64,000 bases of DNA from Streptomyces alfalfae (lineage in GTDB: Bacteria > Actinomycetota > Actinomycetes > Streptomycetales > Streptomycetaceae). This document shows positions 10,481 through 18,553 of the stretch, piece by piece; the stretch's first letter is position 1; each line of letters starts with the position of its first letter. The stretch spans positions 1-64,000 of the forward strand of contig NZ_QEXM01000022.1 in assembly GCF_004127445.1 (NCBI RefSeq), written 5' to 3'. Position numbers and translations under genes: made by a program. The notes beneath the pieces were generated by a model. The model did no database searches and was not told the DNA's origin. It worked only from the letters and a program-made list of their open reading frames with translations.

Positions 10481-11845
10481 GTGACGGCATCCGGCACACC
10501 CACCACCACACCTGCACCCGCCGACGGCGGTGCGCTGCACCGCGCCATCGGCCCCAAACTGCTGATCCTCTTCGTGATCGGCGACATCCTCGGCACCGGC
10601 ATCTACGCCACCACGGGCAAGGTCGCGGGAAAGGTCGGCGGCGCGCTCTGGCTGCCGTTCGCGATCGGCTTCGTCGTGGCGATCCTGACGGCCGCCAGCT
10701 ACGTGGAACTGGTCGGCAAGTACCCGAAGGCCGCCGGCGCCGCGCTCTACACCCAGAAGGCGTTCAAGACGCCGTTCCTCACCTTCATCATCGCCTTCAT
10801 GGTGATGTGCTCGGGCCTGTCGTCGGCGAGCGCCGCGGCCCGCGCGTTCAGCGGTGACTACCTCGGCGAGCTGACGGGGGACGCGCTGCCGCCGACCCTC
10901 ATCGCGATCGTCTTCGTCGTCCTGCTCGCCGCGCTCAACATGCGGGGCGTCTCGGAGTCGGTGAAGACCAACGTGGTCCTCACGCTCGTCGAGCTCACCG
11001 GGCTCGCGATCATCCTCGCGATCGGCGCGTACGCGGTGCTCAGCGGGGACGGGGAGCCCTCGCGGCTCACCGAGTTCGAGTCCGGGGGCAGTGGATACGC
11101 GCTGATGACCGGCGTGCTCGGCGCGACCGCCCTCGGCTTCTTCGCCTTCGTCGGCTTCGAGGACTCGGTGAACATGGCCGAGGAGACCAAGGACCCCGTC
11201 CGCACCTTCCCGCGCGCGATCTTCATCGGCGTGGCCGTGACGGGCACGATCTATGTGCTCGTGGCGCTCGTGTCGTCCCTGCTGGTCGACTCAGAGACAC
11301 TGGAGGGGTCGAGCGGGCCGCTGCTGGAGGTCGTCAAGGCGGGCGGCGTCGACTTCCCGCACAAACTCTTCGCGCTGATCGCGCTGTTCGCGGTCACCAA
11401 CTCGGCGCTGATCAACATCATGATGGCCTCGCGGCTCTGCTACGGCATGGCCAACGAACGCATTCTGCCGCGCGCCATGGGCCGGGTCCTGGCGAAGCGC
11501 CGCACCCCCGTCGTCGGCATCGTCTTCGTGTCGCTGCTCGCCGTCGGCCTGGTGTCGACCGGGGAGATCGAGGGGCTCGGGGACACCACGGCGTTCCTGC
11601 TGCTCTGCGTCTTCGCGGTGGTCAACGTAGCCGTGCTCGTGCTGCGCAAGGACCGCGTCGAGCACCGGCACTTCCGCACGCCGACCGCCCTGCCGGTCCT
11701 GGGCGCGATCACCGCGCTGATCCTCGCGAGCCCGCTGGCGGACCGGCCCGCGGAGGTCTACCTCCGCGCCGGGGTGCTGATCGCCATCGGCGTCGCCCTG
11801 TGGGGCGTGAACAAGGCGGTGCTCAAGGCGCGCGGCGAGGACTGA
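10481..11845 (+). CDS. APC-family amino acid permease
   Basis: 454 residues starting at GTG (VTASGTPTT), chosen because GGGGGAGG lies a few bases upstream; an ATG 66 bases earlier lacks such a site. About 12 hydrophobic membrane segments. The first helix region holds GDILGTGIYATTGKVAG, the unwound Gly-rich substrate motif of APC transporters. GFFAFVGFEDSVNMAEETK is the typical helix 6/loop motif of cationic and neutral amino-acid permeases. Inner-membrane proton/amino-acid symport is expected; the substrate cannot be read from sequence. Confidence 0.88.
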   Translation: MTASGTPTTTPAPADGGALHRAIGPKLLILFVIGDILGTGIYATTGKVAGKVGGALWLPFAIGFVVAILTAASYVELVGKYPKAAGAALYTQKAFKTPFLTFIIAFMVMCSGLSSASAAARAFSGDYLGELTGDALPPTLIAIVFVVLLAALNMRGVSESVKTNVVLTLVELTGLAIILAIGAYAVLSGDGEPSRLTEFESGGSGYALMTGVLGATALGFFAFVGFEDSVNMAEETKDPVRTFPRAIFIGVAVTGTIYVLVALVSSLLVDSETLEGSSGPLLEVVKAGGVDFPHKLFALIALFAVTNSALINIMMASRLCYGMANERILPRAMGRVLAKRRTPVVGIVFVSLLAVGLVSTGEIEGLGDTTAFLLLCVFAVVNVAVLVLRKDRVEHRHFRTPTALPVLGAITALILASPLADRPAEVYLRAGVLIAIGVALWGVNKAVLKARGED

Positions 11846-11878
11846 CCGGCGATCACGTTCGGCCCTGGACCGGTCAGT
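11841..11878 (+). terminator. Possible hairpin terminator after the APC permease
   Basis: Inverted arms ACTGACCGG (11841-11849) and CCGGTCAGT (11870-11878) match over nine bases with a 20-base loop, starting at the permease stop codon. There is no T-run, which is common in Streptomyces terminators. The remaining 180 bases before 12062 show no gene. Confidence 0.35.
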
Positions 11879-12061
11879 TGTGGGCGGTTCAGGGCCGTAT
11901 GGCGTCCTTGAACCGTCAGGGGTCGGGCATGTTCCCCTGGAAAATGCCCATCAGCGGGGAGTCTCCACGATTCCCGCATACCTTCCTCACACCGGGCGGC
12001 TGTCGGCGTCCGGTCGGGTGGTCAGGGGCCGCCCGGTCCAACCCTGGGGAGGGGAAGCCGC

Positions 12062-12526
12062 GTGCCCGGAATCGACGAGTGTCTGTCCGAAGCGATGGCA
12101 CTGCCCGGTGCGCGGGGCGCGGCGATCGTCGACTGGACCAGCGGGCTCGCCCTCGGTTCGGTCGGCGATTCCCCGAACGGCGACCATGAGGCGACCGCCG
12201 CGGAGACCGCGGAGGTGGCGCGGTCGGCCGCCGAGTACGGGGCGTTCGCCCCGGCGACGCCCGCCCCCGCACCGGCCGGGCCCGGCCCCGCGCCCCTCAC
12301 GCCGGACTCCGCGGCCGTCGTGCCCGACCTGGCAGCGGTCCGCGGGGAGCTGCCCGTGGAGGACCTCATGGTCACCACGCGGGCAGGGTTCCACCTGATC
12401 CGCTTCGTCGAGACGACCTTCGACAGCAGCGTGTTCCTCTACCTCTGGCTCGACCGGCGCACCGGCAACCTCGCGCTCGCCCGCATGCGCCTGCGCGACC
12501 TCTCCGAGCGGCTGGTGCTGGTGTGA
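12062..12526 (+). CDS. Roadblock/LC7-like protein, conserved Streptomyces type
   Basis: 154 residues, GTG start. The N-terminal GAAIVDWTSGLALGSVG and C-terminal FHLIRFVETTF / SVFLYLWLDR blocks align by eye with the protein at 13872 (GAALVDYTSGMALGTIG, YHLIRLIRG, GLFLYLALDK), so the two are paralogues. The pattern resembles roadblock/LC7 (MglB-like) dimers. A ~35-residue Ala/Pro linker sits in the middle. First gene of a four-gene run; its TGA overlaps the next GTG. Confidence 0.65.
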   Translation: MPGIDECLSEAMALPGARGAAIVDWTSGLALGSVGDSPNGDHEATAAETAEVARSAAEYGAFAPATPAPAPAGPGPAPLTPDSAAVVPDLAAVRGELPVEDLMVTTRAGFHLIRFVETTFDSSVFLYLWLDRRTGNLALARMRLRDLSERLVLV

Positions 12527-13311
12527 GTGCCCCGCGGACGGCCGAACCCGCCGCGTCGCCGCTGCTGCGGCGCCTGGCGGGCGAACGGGCGACCGGCGCG
12601 CTCCTGCGCGACCAGGGCAGCCTCTACCTCGCCGAGGGCCGTGTCGTGCACGCCGAGAGCCCGGCGGCGCCCGGCGTCGACGTCCTGCTCACCGCGGGCG
12701 GCACGCTGCCCCCGCAGGGCTGGCAGGAGGCCCTGTCGCTGGCGGACACCCGGCACGGGGTGGCGCGGCACCTGGTCGACAGCGGCCGGGTCACCGCGGG
12801 CGAGCTGGAGGTCTGCCACCTCGGCGCGCTGTTCGACGCGGCGTTCTTCGTGCTCGGCCCGGCGAGCGGACCCACCCGCTTCCGCTACGGGGTCGCGCAC
12901 TGGCTCGGCCGGGTGCGCCCCGTGGCGGCCGAGGCCGTGGCGCGCGAGACGCGGCGGCGCCGGGCGCTCCTGGACAGCATCTGGCCCTGCCCCGGCCTCG
13001 ACACCGCGCCCGTCGTACGCCGCCCGCCCGCGCCGGGGCAGCGGGTCACCGCCCGGCAGGGGGCCCTGCTGCGGCTCGCCGACGGCTCCCGCACGCCGAC
13101 GGAGATCGCCTGGGCCCTCGGCCGCCCCTCGTTCCACACCCTGATAGAGGTCAGACGGCTCGCCGCGGCCGGTCTCGTGGAGTCACCGCGAGCGGGGCCC
13201 GCCGCCGCCCCGGACCCGGCCCCGGACCCCGCCCCGTTCCCCCTCGACCACCCCGAGCCGGACATCGCCCTGCTGCGCCGGGTCAGGGACGCGCTGGAGG
13301 CGAGCCTGTGA
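12523..13311 (+). CDS. DUF4388-like (PATAN) protein with C-terminal winged-helix region
   Basis: 262 residues, GTG overlapping the preceding TGA. The first ~120 residues resemble DUF4388/PATAN domains: GERATGALLRDQGSLYLAEG, then GRVVHAES, and HLVDSGRVTAGELEV. Residues ~165-215 (RQGALLRLADGSRTPTEIAW, HTLIEVRRLAAAGLVES) look like a winged-helix module. The C-terminus is a Pro/Ala-rich tail. In other bacteria PATAN domains accompany small-GTPase and two-component signalling; a regulatory or scaffold role beside roadblock proteins is inferred. Confidence 0.6.
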   Translation: MSAPRTAEPAASPLLRRLAGERATGALLRDQGSLYLAEGRVVHAESPAAPGVDVLLTAGGTLPPQGWQEALSLADTRHGVARHLVDSGRVTAGELEVCHLGALFDAAFFVLGPASGPTRFRYGVAHWLGRVRPVAAEAVARETRRRRALLDSIWPCPGLDTAPVVRRPPAPGQRVTARQGALLRLADGSRTPTEIAWALGRPSFHTLIEVRRLAAAGLVESPRAGPAAAPDPAPDPAPFPLDHPEPDIALLRRVRDALEASL

Positions 13312-13393
13312 ACCCCCCTGCCGCGCGACGGCCGCGGCATCCGCACCGATGAGGCTCTTCGCGCTGCGCAGGCGCGCCGGGAGGAGACAGCTG

Positions 13394-13786
13394 ATGGCCG
13401 CCGAATCCGACGTACTCGGTGAACTGAGACGGCTGCGGACCCGCATCCCCCAGTTGAGGGGCGCCCTGACGGCGAGCGTCGACGGGCTGCTTCTGGCGCA
13501 GGACGCCGCGGACGTGGAGGCGGAGGGCGTCTGCGCCCTCACCGCGGCGGCGCTCGGCGTGGCGCTGCGGCTCTCCGACGCCACGCGCCAGGGCCGCTTC
13601 CGCGAACTGCTCATCCGCGGCGACCAGGGCTACGTGGCGACGTACGCGGCGGGTTCGTCGGCCGTGCTGACACTGCTCGCCGAGCCCCGGGTCAACGTGG
13701 GCCGGCTGCATCTGGAGGCCCGCCGCTCCAGCGTGCTCATCGGCGAGCTGGTCGACGCCGCCGTCGAACGAGCGGAGGAAACCTGA
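13394..13786 (+). CDS. Roadblock/LC7 domain protein (MglB-like)
   Basis: 130 residues. The ATG at 13394 is preferred over one at 13349 because GGGAGGAG lies seven bases before it. The protein is one roadblock/LC7 domain: helix LGELRRLRTRIPQLRGALTA, strand SVDGLLLAQDA, central ALTAAALGVALRLSDA, then FRELLIRGDQGYVATYAAG and a final helical part. Such proteins dimerise and in bacteria often act on a Ras-like GTPase (MglA, CvnD); none is encoded nearby. Confidence 0.7.
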   Translation: MAAESDVLGELRRLRTRIPQLRGALTASVDGLLLAQDAADVEAEGVCALTAAALGVALRLSDATRQGRFRELLIRGDQGYVATYAAGSSAVLTLLAEPRVNVGRLHLEARRSSVLIGELVDAAVERAEET

Positions 13787-13871
13787 CGTGTCCCCCACCC
13801 CGCCCACCCCGCCCCCCACACCGCGGACCTCCACCAGAAATCCCGCCCGACGGAAAGGAAGTGCGAAGCGC

Positions 13872-14246
13872 ATGGCCAACACGGAGACGGCACTCAAGGA
13901 AGCGACCACCTCGATCGAGGGCGTCATCGGCGCGGCCCTCGTCGACTACACCAGCGGCATGGCCCTGGGCACGATCGGCGGCGGCAAGGACCTCGACCTC
14001 TCGGTGGCCGCCGCGGGGAACACGGACGTCGTGCGCGCCAAGCTGCGCGCGATGGAGCTCCTCAACCTCAAGGAGGAGATCGAGGACATACTGATCACGC
14101 TGGGCACCCAGTACCACCTGATCCGGCTGATCAGGGGCCGCAACAACAACGGCCTCTTCCTCTACCTGGCCCTCGACAAGGACCGCGCCAACCTGGCCAT
14201 GGCCCGCCACCAGCTCCGGCGCATCGAGTCGGCCCTGGAGGTCTGA
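13872..14246 (+). CDS. Roadblock/LC7-like protein, paralogue of 12062
   Basis: 124 residues from the ATG at 13872, preceded by AAAGGAAG; an upstream GTG at 13788 would add a Pro/Thr-rich stretch unlike the family. IEGVIGAALVDYTSGMALG, LNLKEEIEDILITLGTQYHL and NGLFLYLALDKDRANLAMAR form the expected alternating strand/helix pattern. It ends 21 bases before the convergent RpiR gene. Function unknown. Confidence 0.7.
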   Translation: MANTETALKEATTSIEGVIGAALVDYTSGMALGTIGGGKDLDLSVAAAGNTDVVRAKLRAMELLNLKEEIEDILITLGTQYHLIRLIRGRNNNGLFLYLALDKDRANLAMARHQLRRIESALEV

Positions 14247-14267
14247 GCCCTGGCCCCGCCACCTCCG

Positions 14268-15101
14268 CTACTCCACGAAGAGACCCCGCTCCGCCGCCCG
14301 TACGTCGAACTCCTCCAGGCGGGCCTGGGCGTCCGGGAGGCCGTCGCACATGGCCTCCAGCAGGACGCGGCCGAGCAGCATCGGGGCGCAGGCCGTGTCG
14401 AAGGCGAGGCCGGTGCCGACCGCCGCGGGCAGCAGCAGGTCGGAGTGGGCGGCCACGGGGGCGAACGCCGAGTCGGCGACCGTCACCACGGTCAGGCCCG
14501 CCGCGCGCGCGTTGGCGAGGGTGTCGACGACCTCGCGGGGGTGGCGGGGCAGGGCGAAGCAGAGGAGGGCGGTGGCGCCCGCGCGGACCGCGGCGTCGAC
14601 GCGGTCGGCGAGCATCGTGCCGCCCTCGTCGAGGAGGCGGACGTCGGGGTGGACCTTCGCGGCGAAGTACGAGAAGCCGTACGCCTGGGAGGCCGCCGCC
14701 CGCAGTCCGAGCACCGGCAGCGGCCGTGAGGCGGCGAGGAGCCGTCCCGCGCGCTCGACGGGGGCGGGGTCGGCGAGCAGCCCGGCGAGGTGCCGGAGGT
14801 TCTCGATCTCCGCCTCGACCGCCTGCTGGTACTCGTTCGCCAAAGCCTTGGCCGAGGACTCGGCGGGCGCCACGTCCCGCAGGTGCCGGCGCAGCGCCGG
14901 GTAGCCGTCGAAGCCGAGCGCCACGGCGAAACGGGTGACGGAGGGCTGGCTCACTCCCGCCAGCTCGGCCAGTTCGACGCTGGAGAGGAAGGGCGCGTCG
15001 GCGGCCCTGCGCACCATGCAGTGGGCGATGCGCCGCTGGGTCGGTGTGAGCCGGTGGCCCTCGAAGAGCACTTGCAGTCGCGCGGCAGGGCTGTCACTCA
15101 T
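14268..15101 (-). CDS. RpiR/MurR-family transcriptional regulator
   Basis: 277 residues; ATG overlaps the stop of the upstream lyase gene (ATGA), so the two are co-translated. The N-terminal HTH_6 domain contains LTPTQRRIAHCMVRRA and the recognition helix VSQPSVTRFAVALGF. The C-terminal half (from ~125) is a SIS sugar-isomerase fold: VLGLRAAASQAYGFSYFAAK, then ATALLCFALPRHPREVVDTL. RpiR proteins usually sense a small metabolite through SIS. Its tight link to the lyase and the divergent transporter makes control of that locus the likely job. Confidence 0.88.
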   Translation of the reverse strand: MSDSPAARLQVLFEGHRLTPTQRRIAHCMVRRAADAPFLSSVELAELAGVSQPSVTRFAVALGFDGYPALRRHLRDVAPAESSAKALANEYQQAVEAEIENLRHLAGLLADPAPVERAGRLLAASRPLPVLGLRAAASQAYGFSYFAAKVHPDVRLLDEGGTMLADRVDAAVRAGATALLCFALPRHPREVVDTLANARAAGLTVVTVADSAFAPVAAHSDLLLPAAVGTGLAFDTACAPMLLGRVLLEAMCDGLPDAQARLEEFDVRAAERGLFVE

Positions 15102-16651
15102 GCCGTCCCCCTCAGAATGTCTGTTCCCACACTCGTGCCGGCGCCGGACTCCGCCCAGAGCCGGGTGAAACGGCTCAGCAGCCCGGCCGCCGCCGTCACA
15201 TCATCCGTCAGCGGCCGGTCGGCGAGTTCCGCCTCCAGTGCGGAGTCGGCGAGCGCGAAGGCCTCCGCGAGCGGCGTCTCGGGATCGGGCCGTATCCCGC
15301 GCTGCCTCAACGCCCGTACGGCGGCCACCAGTTCGCATCCCACGACCATGCGGTACGCCTCGCAGGCGCGCAGCGTCTGGCGTGCGGCGAGCGAGGCGAA
15401 GCTGGCCTGCTCCTCGACGCCGCGGGAGAGCACCGCGTGGCCGAGGGAGGCGGGGGCGGAGAAGGCGCGCAGGTCGCCGAGGGCGGCCCCGGCCGCGTAT
15501 TCGAGGATCATCACGCCCGACGAGGCGGGCTCGCCGTCGGCGAGGAAGGGCCGCAGGCGGGTGAAGGCCGGTTCGTTGAGGGTGGAGAGGCGGGAGGTGG
15601 AGAGCCGGGCCGCCTGGGTCACCGCCAGCCGGAAGTGGTCGAGGGCCAGAGCGAGTTGGGCGAGGTAGAAGCCGCCGTGGTGGTAGGCCGCCATGTCCTC
15701 GGGTGAGATCAGCGGGTTCTCGGCCGCCGCGTTGATCTCGACGGTGAGGACGTCCTCCAGGGCGTTCGCCGCGTCGTGGGCGGGTCCGTGGATCTGCGGC
15801 ACGCAGCGGAAGCCGTAGGGGTCCTGGATGCGGCCGAGCGGCGGGGTGGGGCGGTCGGCGGCGCCGAGGAGGCGGCGCATGCGCTCGGCGACCGCGGAGG
15901 AGCCGGGGTGGGGGCGCGCCTCGTGGACGGGGAGCGCGTACGCCTCGTGGGAGCCGTCGACGGCCATCAGGGAGAGCGCGGCGACCACCTGGGTGGCGCC
16001 GATCAGGCCCCGCAGTTCGTGCAGGGCGAGCGCTGACTGGCCGAGAGTGAGGGCGTTGCTGCTGATCAGGGCGAGGGCGTCGTTGTTGTCCAGGGGCTGC
16101 GGCTCGGGGGCGGCGCCCGGCCCTCGCCAGGGGTGTTCGCCGGCGAGGGCGAGGCCCATCTGCGCGAGGGCGGCGATGTCGCCGGTGCCGACCGAGCCGA
16201 ACTCGTTCACCCTCGGGTACGCGCCCGTCTCCAGGGCCCGGCACAGCGCGGTGACGACGCTGGGGCGCAGGCCCGCGCCGCCGGCGAGGAGCTGGTTGGC
16301 GCGGACGGCGAGCATGGCGCGGACCTGCCGGGCGGGCAGCTCGGCGCCGATGGCCCCGGCGTGCGAGCGCAGCAGCCGCAGACCGTGGTCGGCGGCGGCG
16401 CCGGTGGGCACGTCCTCGTTCCGGTTGGCGCCGACGCCGGTGGAGCGGCCGTAGACGCGGCCCCAGGCGGCGATCTCGCGGGCGGCGTTCCAGGACTCCT
16501 CCGCGCGCTTCATGCCGTCGGTGGCCGGCACGGGGCGGGCGTCGGATTCGGCCAGGCGTACGACGTCTGCGACCATCATTCCCCGGCCGTCGAGGACGAC
16601 GACCGCTCCCCTGTCGTCGCTCGCCGTGTCCGCGATACGAGACGACTTCAC
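15098..16651 (-). CDS. Histidine-ammonia-lyase-fold enzyme lacking the MIO motif (ergothionase-like candidate)
   Basis: 517 residues; GTG at 16651 with GGAGGG seven bases upstream. PAL/HAL family throughout, but the MIO site reads GSVGTGDIAALA (152-163) where HALs have GSVGASGDLAPLA: the Ala-Ser-Gly that cyclises into MIO is replaced by Thr-Gly, one residue shorter, so MIO cannot form. Pocket residues known from Pseudomonas HAL appear kept: Tyr67 (VYGRSTGVG; Y53), His97 (RSHAG; H83), Gln276/Tyr279/Arg282 in QDPYGFRC (Q277/Y280/R283) and Glu413 in GVEEQAS (E414). Ordinary histidine deamination is therefore unlikely. Ergothionase, which releases trimethylamine from ergothioneine without MIO, is the known precedent. 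Substrate is inference; databases would probably call it histidine ammonia-lyase. Confidence 0.8.
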   Translation of the reverse strand: MKSSRIADTASDDRGAVVVLDGRGMMVADVVRLAESDARPVPATDGMKRAEESWNAAREIAAWGRVYGRSTGVGANRNEDVPTGAAADHGLRLLRSHAGAIGAELPARQVRAMLAVRANQLLAGGAGLRPSVVTALCRALETGAYPRVNEFGSVGTGDIAALAQMGLALAGEHPWRGPGAAPEPQPLDNNDALALISSNALTLGQSALALHELRGLIGATQVVAALSLMAVDGSHEAYALPVHEARPHPGSSAVAERMRRLLGAADRPTPPLGRIQDPYGFRCVPQIHGPAHDAANALEDVLTVEINAAAENPLISPEDMAAYHHGGFYLAQLALALDHFRLAVTQAARLSTSRLSTLNEPAFTRLRPFLADGEPASSGVMILEYAAGAALGDLRAFSAPASLGHAVLSRGVEEQASFASLAARQTLRACEAYRMVVGCELVAAVRALRQRGIRPDPETPLAEAFALADSALEAELADRPLTDDVTAAAGLLSRFTRLWAESGAGTSVGTDILRGTA

Positions 16652-16789
16652 TCGCAATCCCTCCTCAATCGGACGCCCTGTCTTGCTCAGCGACCACGTG
16701 TTGCCAGCGATGTGCGCCGAACCCATTGACAACTTATTCAGACAGCGAGAACTCTGCATGACGATATACAGCCGGGCAAGGGACTCCTC
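16652..16789. promoter_or_regulatory. Divergent control region between lyase and ABC importer
   Basis: 138 bases, noticeably A/T-richer than the flanking genes. It holds the lyase ribosome site (GGAGGG on the minus strand), a TTGACA at about 16726-16731 on the plus strand and TATACA near 16765. No pair with ideal spacing is evident. It is the natural place for the RpiR-type regulator to bind; I see no convincing long palindrome. Confidence 0.35.
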
Positions 16790-17908
16790 ATGATCCAGTT
16801 CGACACGGTCCACAAACGCTTCCCGAACGGCACGACAGCGGTCCACGACCTCACGCTCGACATGCCGGAAGGCGGCGTGACCGTCCTGGTCGGATCTTCC
16901 GGTTGCGGCAAGACGACGACCCTCCGCATGATCAACCGCATGGTCGAACCGACCTCGGGCGCCATCCGGGTCGGCGGCCGTGACGTCCTCGAACAGGACG
17001 CGGCCGACCTGCGCCGCTCCATCGGCTACGTCATCCAGCAGTCCGGGCTCTTCCCCCACCGCACCGTCCTCGACAACATCGCCACCGTGCCGCTGCTGCT
17101 CGGCTGGGGCCGCAGGAAGGCCAGGGCGCGGGCGGCGGAACTCCTGGAGACCGTCGGCCTCACCGCCGACGCCGGGAAGCGCTACCCGCACCAGCTCTCC
17201 GGCGGCCAGCAGCAGCGCGTCGGCGTGGCGCGGGCGCTGGCGGCGGACCCGCCGGTGCTGCTCATGGACGAGCCGTTCGGCGCGGTGGACCCCGTGGTCC
17301 GCACCCAGCTCCAGGACGAACTGCTCCGCCTCCAGCGCGAGCTGTCAAAGACCATCGTCTTCGTCACGCACGACATCGACGAGGCCGTCCGCCTCGGCGA
17401 CCGCATAGCCGTCTTCCGCACCGGCGGCCACCTCGTGCAGTGCGCCGCGCCCGCCGAACTGCTCGCCCGCCCCGCGGACGACTTCGTCGCGGACTTCCTC
17501 GGCGCGGAGCGCGGTCTGAAGCTGCTCTCCCTGGTCCCCCTGGCCGGGGTCCCCCAGGGCCCGGCCCCGCAGGACGGCGACTGGGCGCTGCGGCTGGACG
17601 CTGCGGGGGCGCCGCTGGCCTGGCGGCACAAGGACGGTGACGCGGCGGACCTCCCCGTACGGCCGCTGCGGGACGGCGACTCGCTCCTCGCCGCCCTCGA
17701 CGAGTCCCTGGCGTCCCCGACGGGGCTCGTGGCCCGCGTGGACGCGGAGGGGCGCCTGACGGGGGTGTCGTCGCGGGACGACATCCACGAGGGCGCGGCG
17801 CGCGAACGGGATCGCTGCGTCCGCGGGCCGGTGGGGGCCGACCACGCGGTTCCCCGCGCCCCCGCCGCGGCCGGCTCGACGCGGGACGACGTCGAGGGGC
17901 GGGCATGA
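16790..17908 (+). CDS. Betaine/quaternary-amine ABC importer, ATPase subunit (OpuCA/ProV-like)
   Basis: 372 residues. Complete ABC ATPase: Walker A GSSGCGKTTT, Q-loop VIQQSGLFPH, signature LSGGQQQRVGVARAL, Walker B LLMDEPFGAVDP, H-loop FVTHDIDEAV. The C-terminal ~100 residues look like a degenerate CBS module (DSLLAALDESLASPTG, then GRLTGVSSRDDIHEGA), as in osmoprotectant transporters. The stop overlaps the next ATG. It would energise uptake of a trimethylammonium compound by the two permeases that follow. Confidence 0.9.
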   Translation: MIQFDTVHKRFPNGTTAVHDLTLDMPEGGVTVLVGSSGCGKTTTLRMINRMVEPTSGAIRVGGRDVLEQDAADLRRSIGYVIQQSGLFPHRTVLDNIATVPLLLGWGRRKARARAAELLETVGLTADAGKRYPHQLSGGQQQRVGVARALAADPPVLLMDEPFGAVDPVVRTQLQDELLRLQRELSKTIVFVTHDIDEAVRLGDRIAVFRTGGHLVQCAAPAELLARPADDFVADFLGAERGLKLLSLVPLAGVPQGPAPQDGDWALRLDAAGAPLAWRHKDGDAADLPVRPLRDGDSLLAALDESLASPTGLVARVDAEGRLTGVSSRDDIHEGAARERDRCVRGPVGADHAVPRAPAAAGSTRDDVEGRA

Positions 17909-18552
17909 GCGTCGACTGGTCGTGGACAGCCGACCACGCCGACGAGCTGGCCACCCTCACCCTCTCCCACCTCCAGGCCGCCCTCTCCGCCGTGCTGCTC
18001 GGCCTGGTGATCTCCCTGCCGCTGGCCGTCCTCGCGCACCGCGTACGCCCGCTGCGCGGACTGCTGCTCGGCCTGTCGAACGTCCTGTTCACCATCCCCT
18101 CCATCGCCGTCTTCGTGCTGCTCCTGCCGGTCAGCGGGCTCACCAGGACCACCACCGTCATCGGCCTGACGATCTACACCCTCGTCGTGCTGCTCGGGAA
18201 CACCGTCGAGGGCCTGGACTCCGTCCCCGCGAGGACCAAGGAAGCCGCCGAGGCCATGGGCACGCGCCCCCTGCGGACGCTGCTCACCGTCGAGCTGCCG
18301 CTCGCCCTGCCGGTGATCATGGCGGGGGTGCGGATCGCGACGGTCATGTCGATCTCCCTGGTCTCCGTGGCGACGTACATCGGCGACGGCGGCCTCGGCC
18401 AGCTGTTCACCGACGGCTTCCAGCGCGACTTCCCCACCCCCGTGATCGTCGGCGTCGTCCTCACCCTGCTCCTGGCGCTCGTCGCGGACGCGCTGCTCGT
18501 CACCGTGCAGTACGTCCTGACGCCCTGGACCCGCCGCCAGAGGAGCGCGTGA
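17905..18552 (+). CDS. Betaine-type ABC importer permease (OpuCB-like)
   Basis: 215 residues; ATG overlaps the ATPase stop. Five or six membrane segments and the EAA-loop pattern EAAEAMGTRPLRTLLTVELP with PLALPVIMAGVR, typical of the ProW/OpuCB family. The leading LSHLQAALSAVLLGLVISLP and FTIPSIAVFVLLLPVSGLT are also family-typical. Forms a heterodimer with the next permease. Confidence 0.88.
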   Translation: MSVDWSWTADHADELATLTLSHLQAALSAVLLGLVISLPLAVLAHRVRPLRGLLLGLSNVLFTIPSIAVFVLLLPVSGLTRTTTVIGLTIYTLVVLLGNTVEGLDSVPARTKEAAEAMGTRPLRTLLTVELPLALPVIMAGVRIATVMSISLVSVATYIGDGGLGQLFTDGFQRDFPTPVIVGVVLTLLLALVADALLVTVQYVLTPWTRRQRSA

Positions 18553-18553
18553 C

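Noticed and set aside
15098..16651. Plain annotation as histidine ammonia-lyase (hutH)
   Set aside because: The Ala-Ser-Gly needed for MIO is absent, so standard HAL chemistry is not expected despite overall family match.
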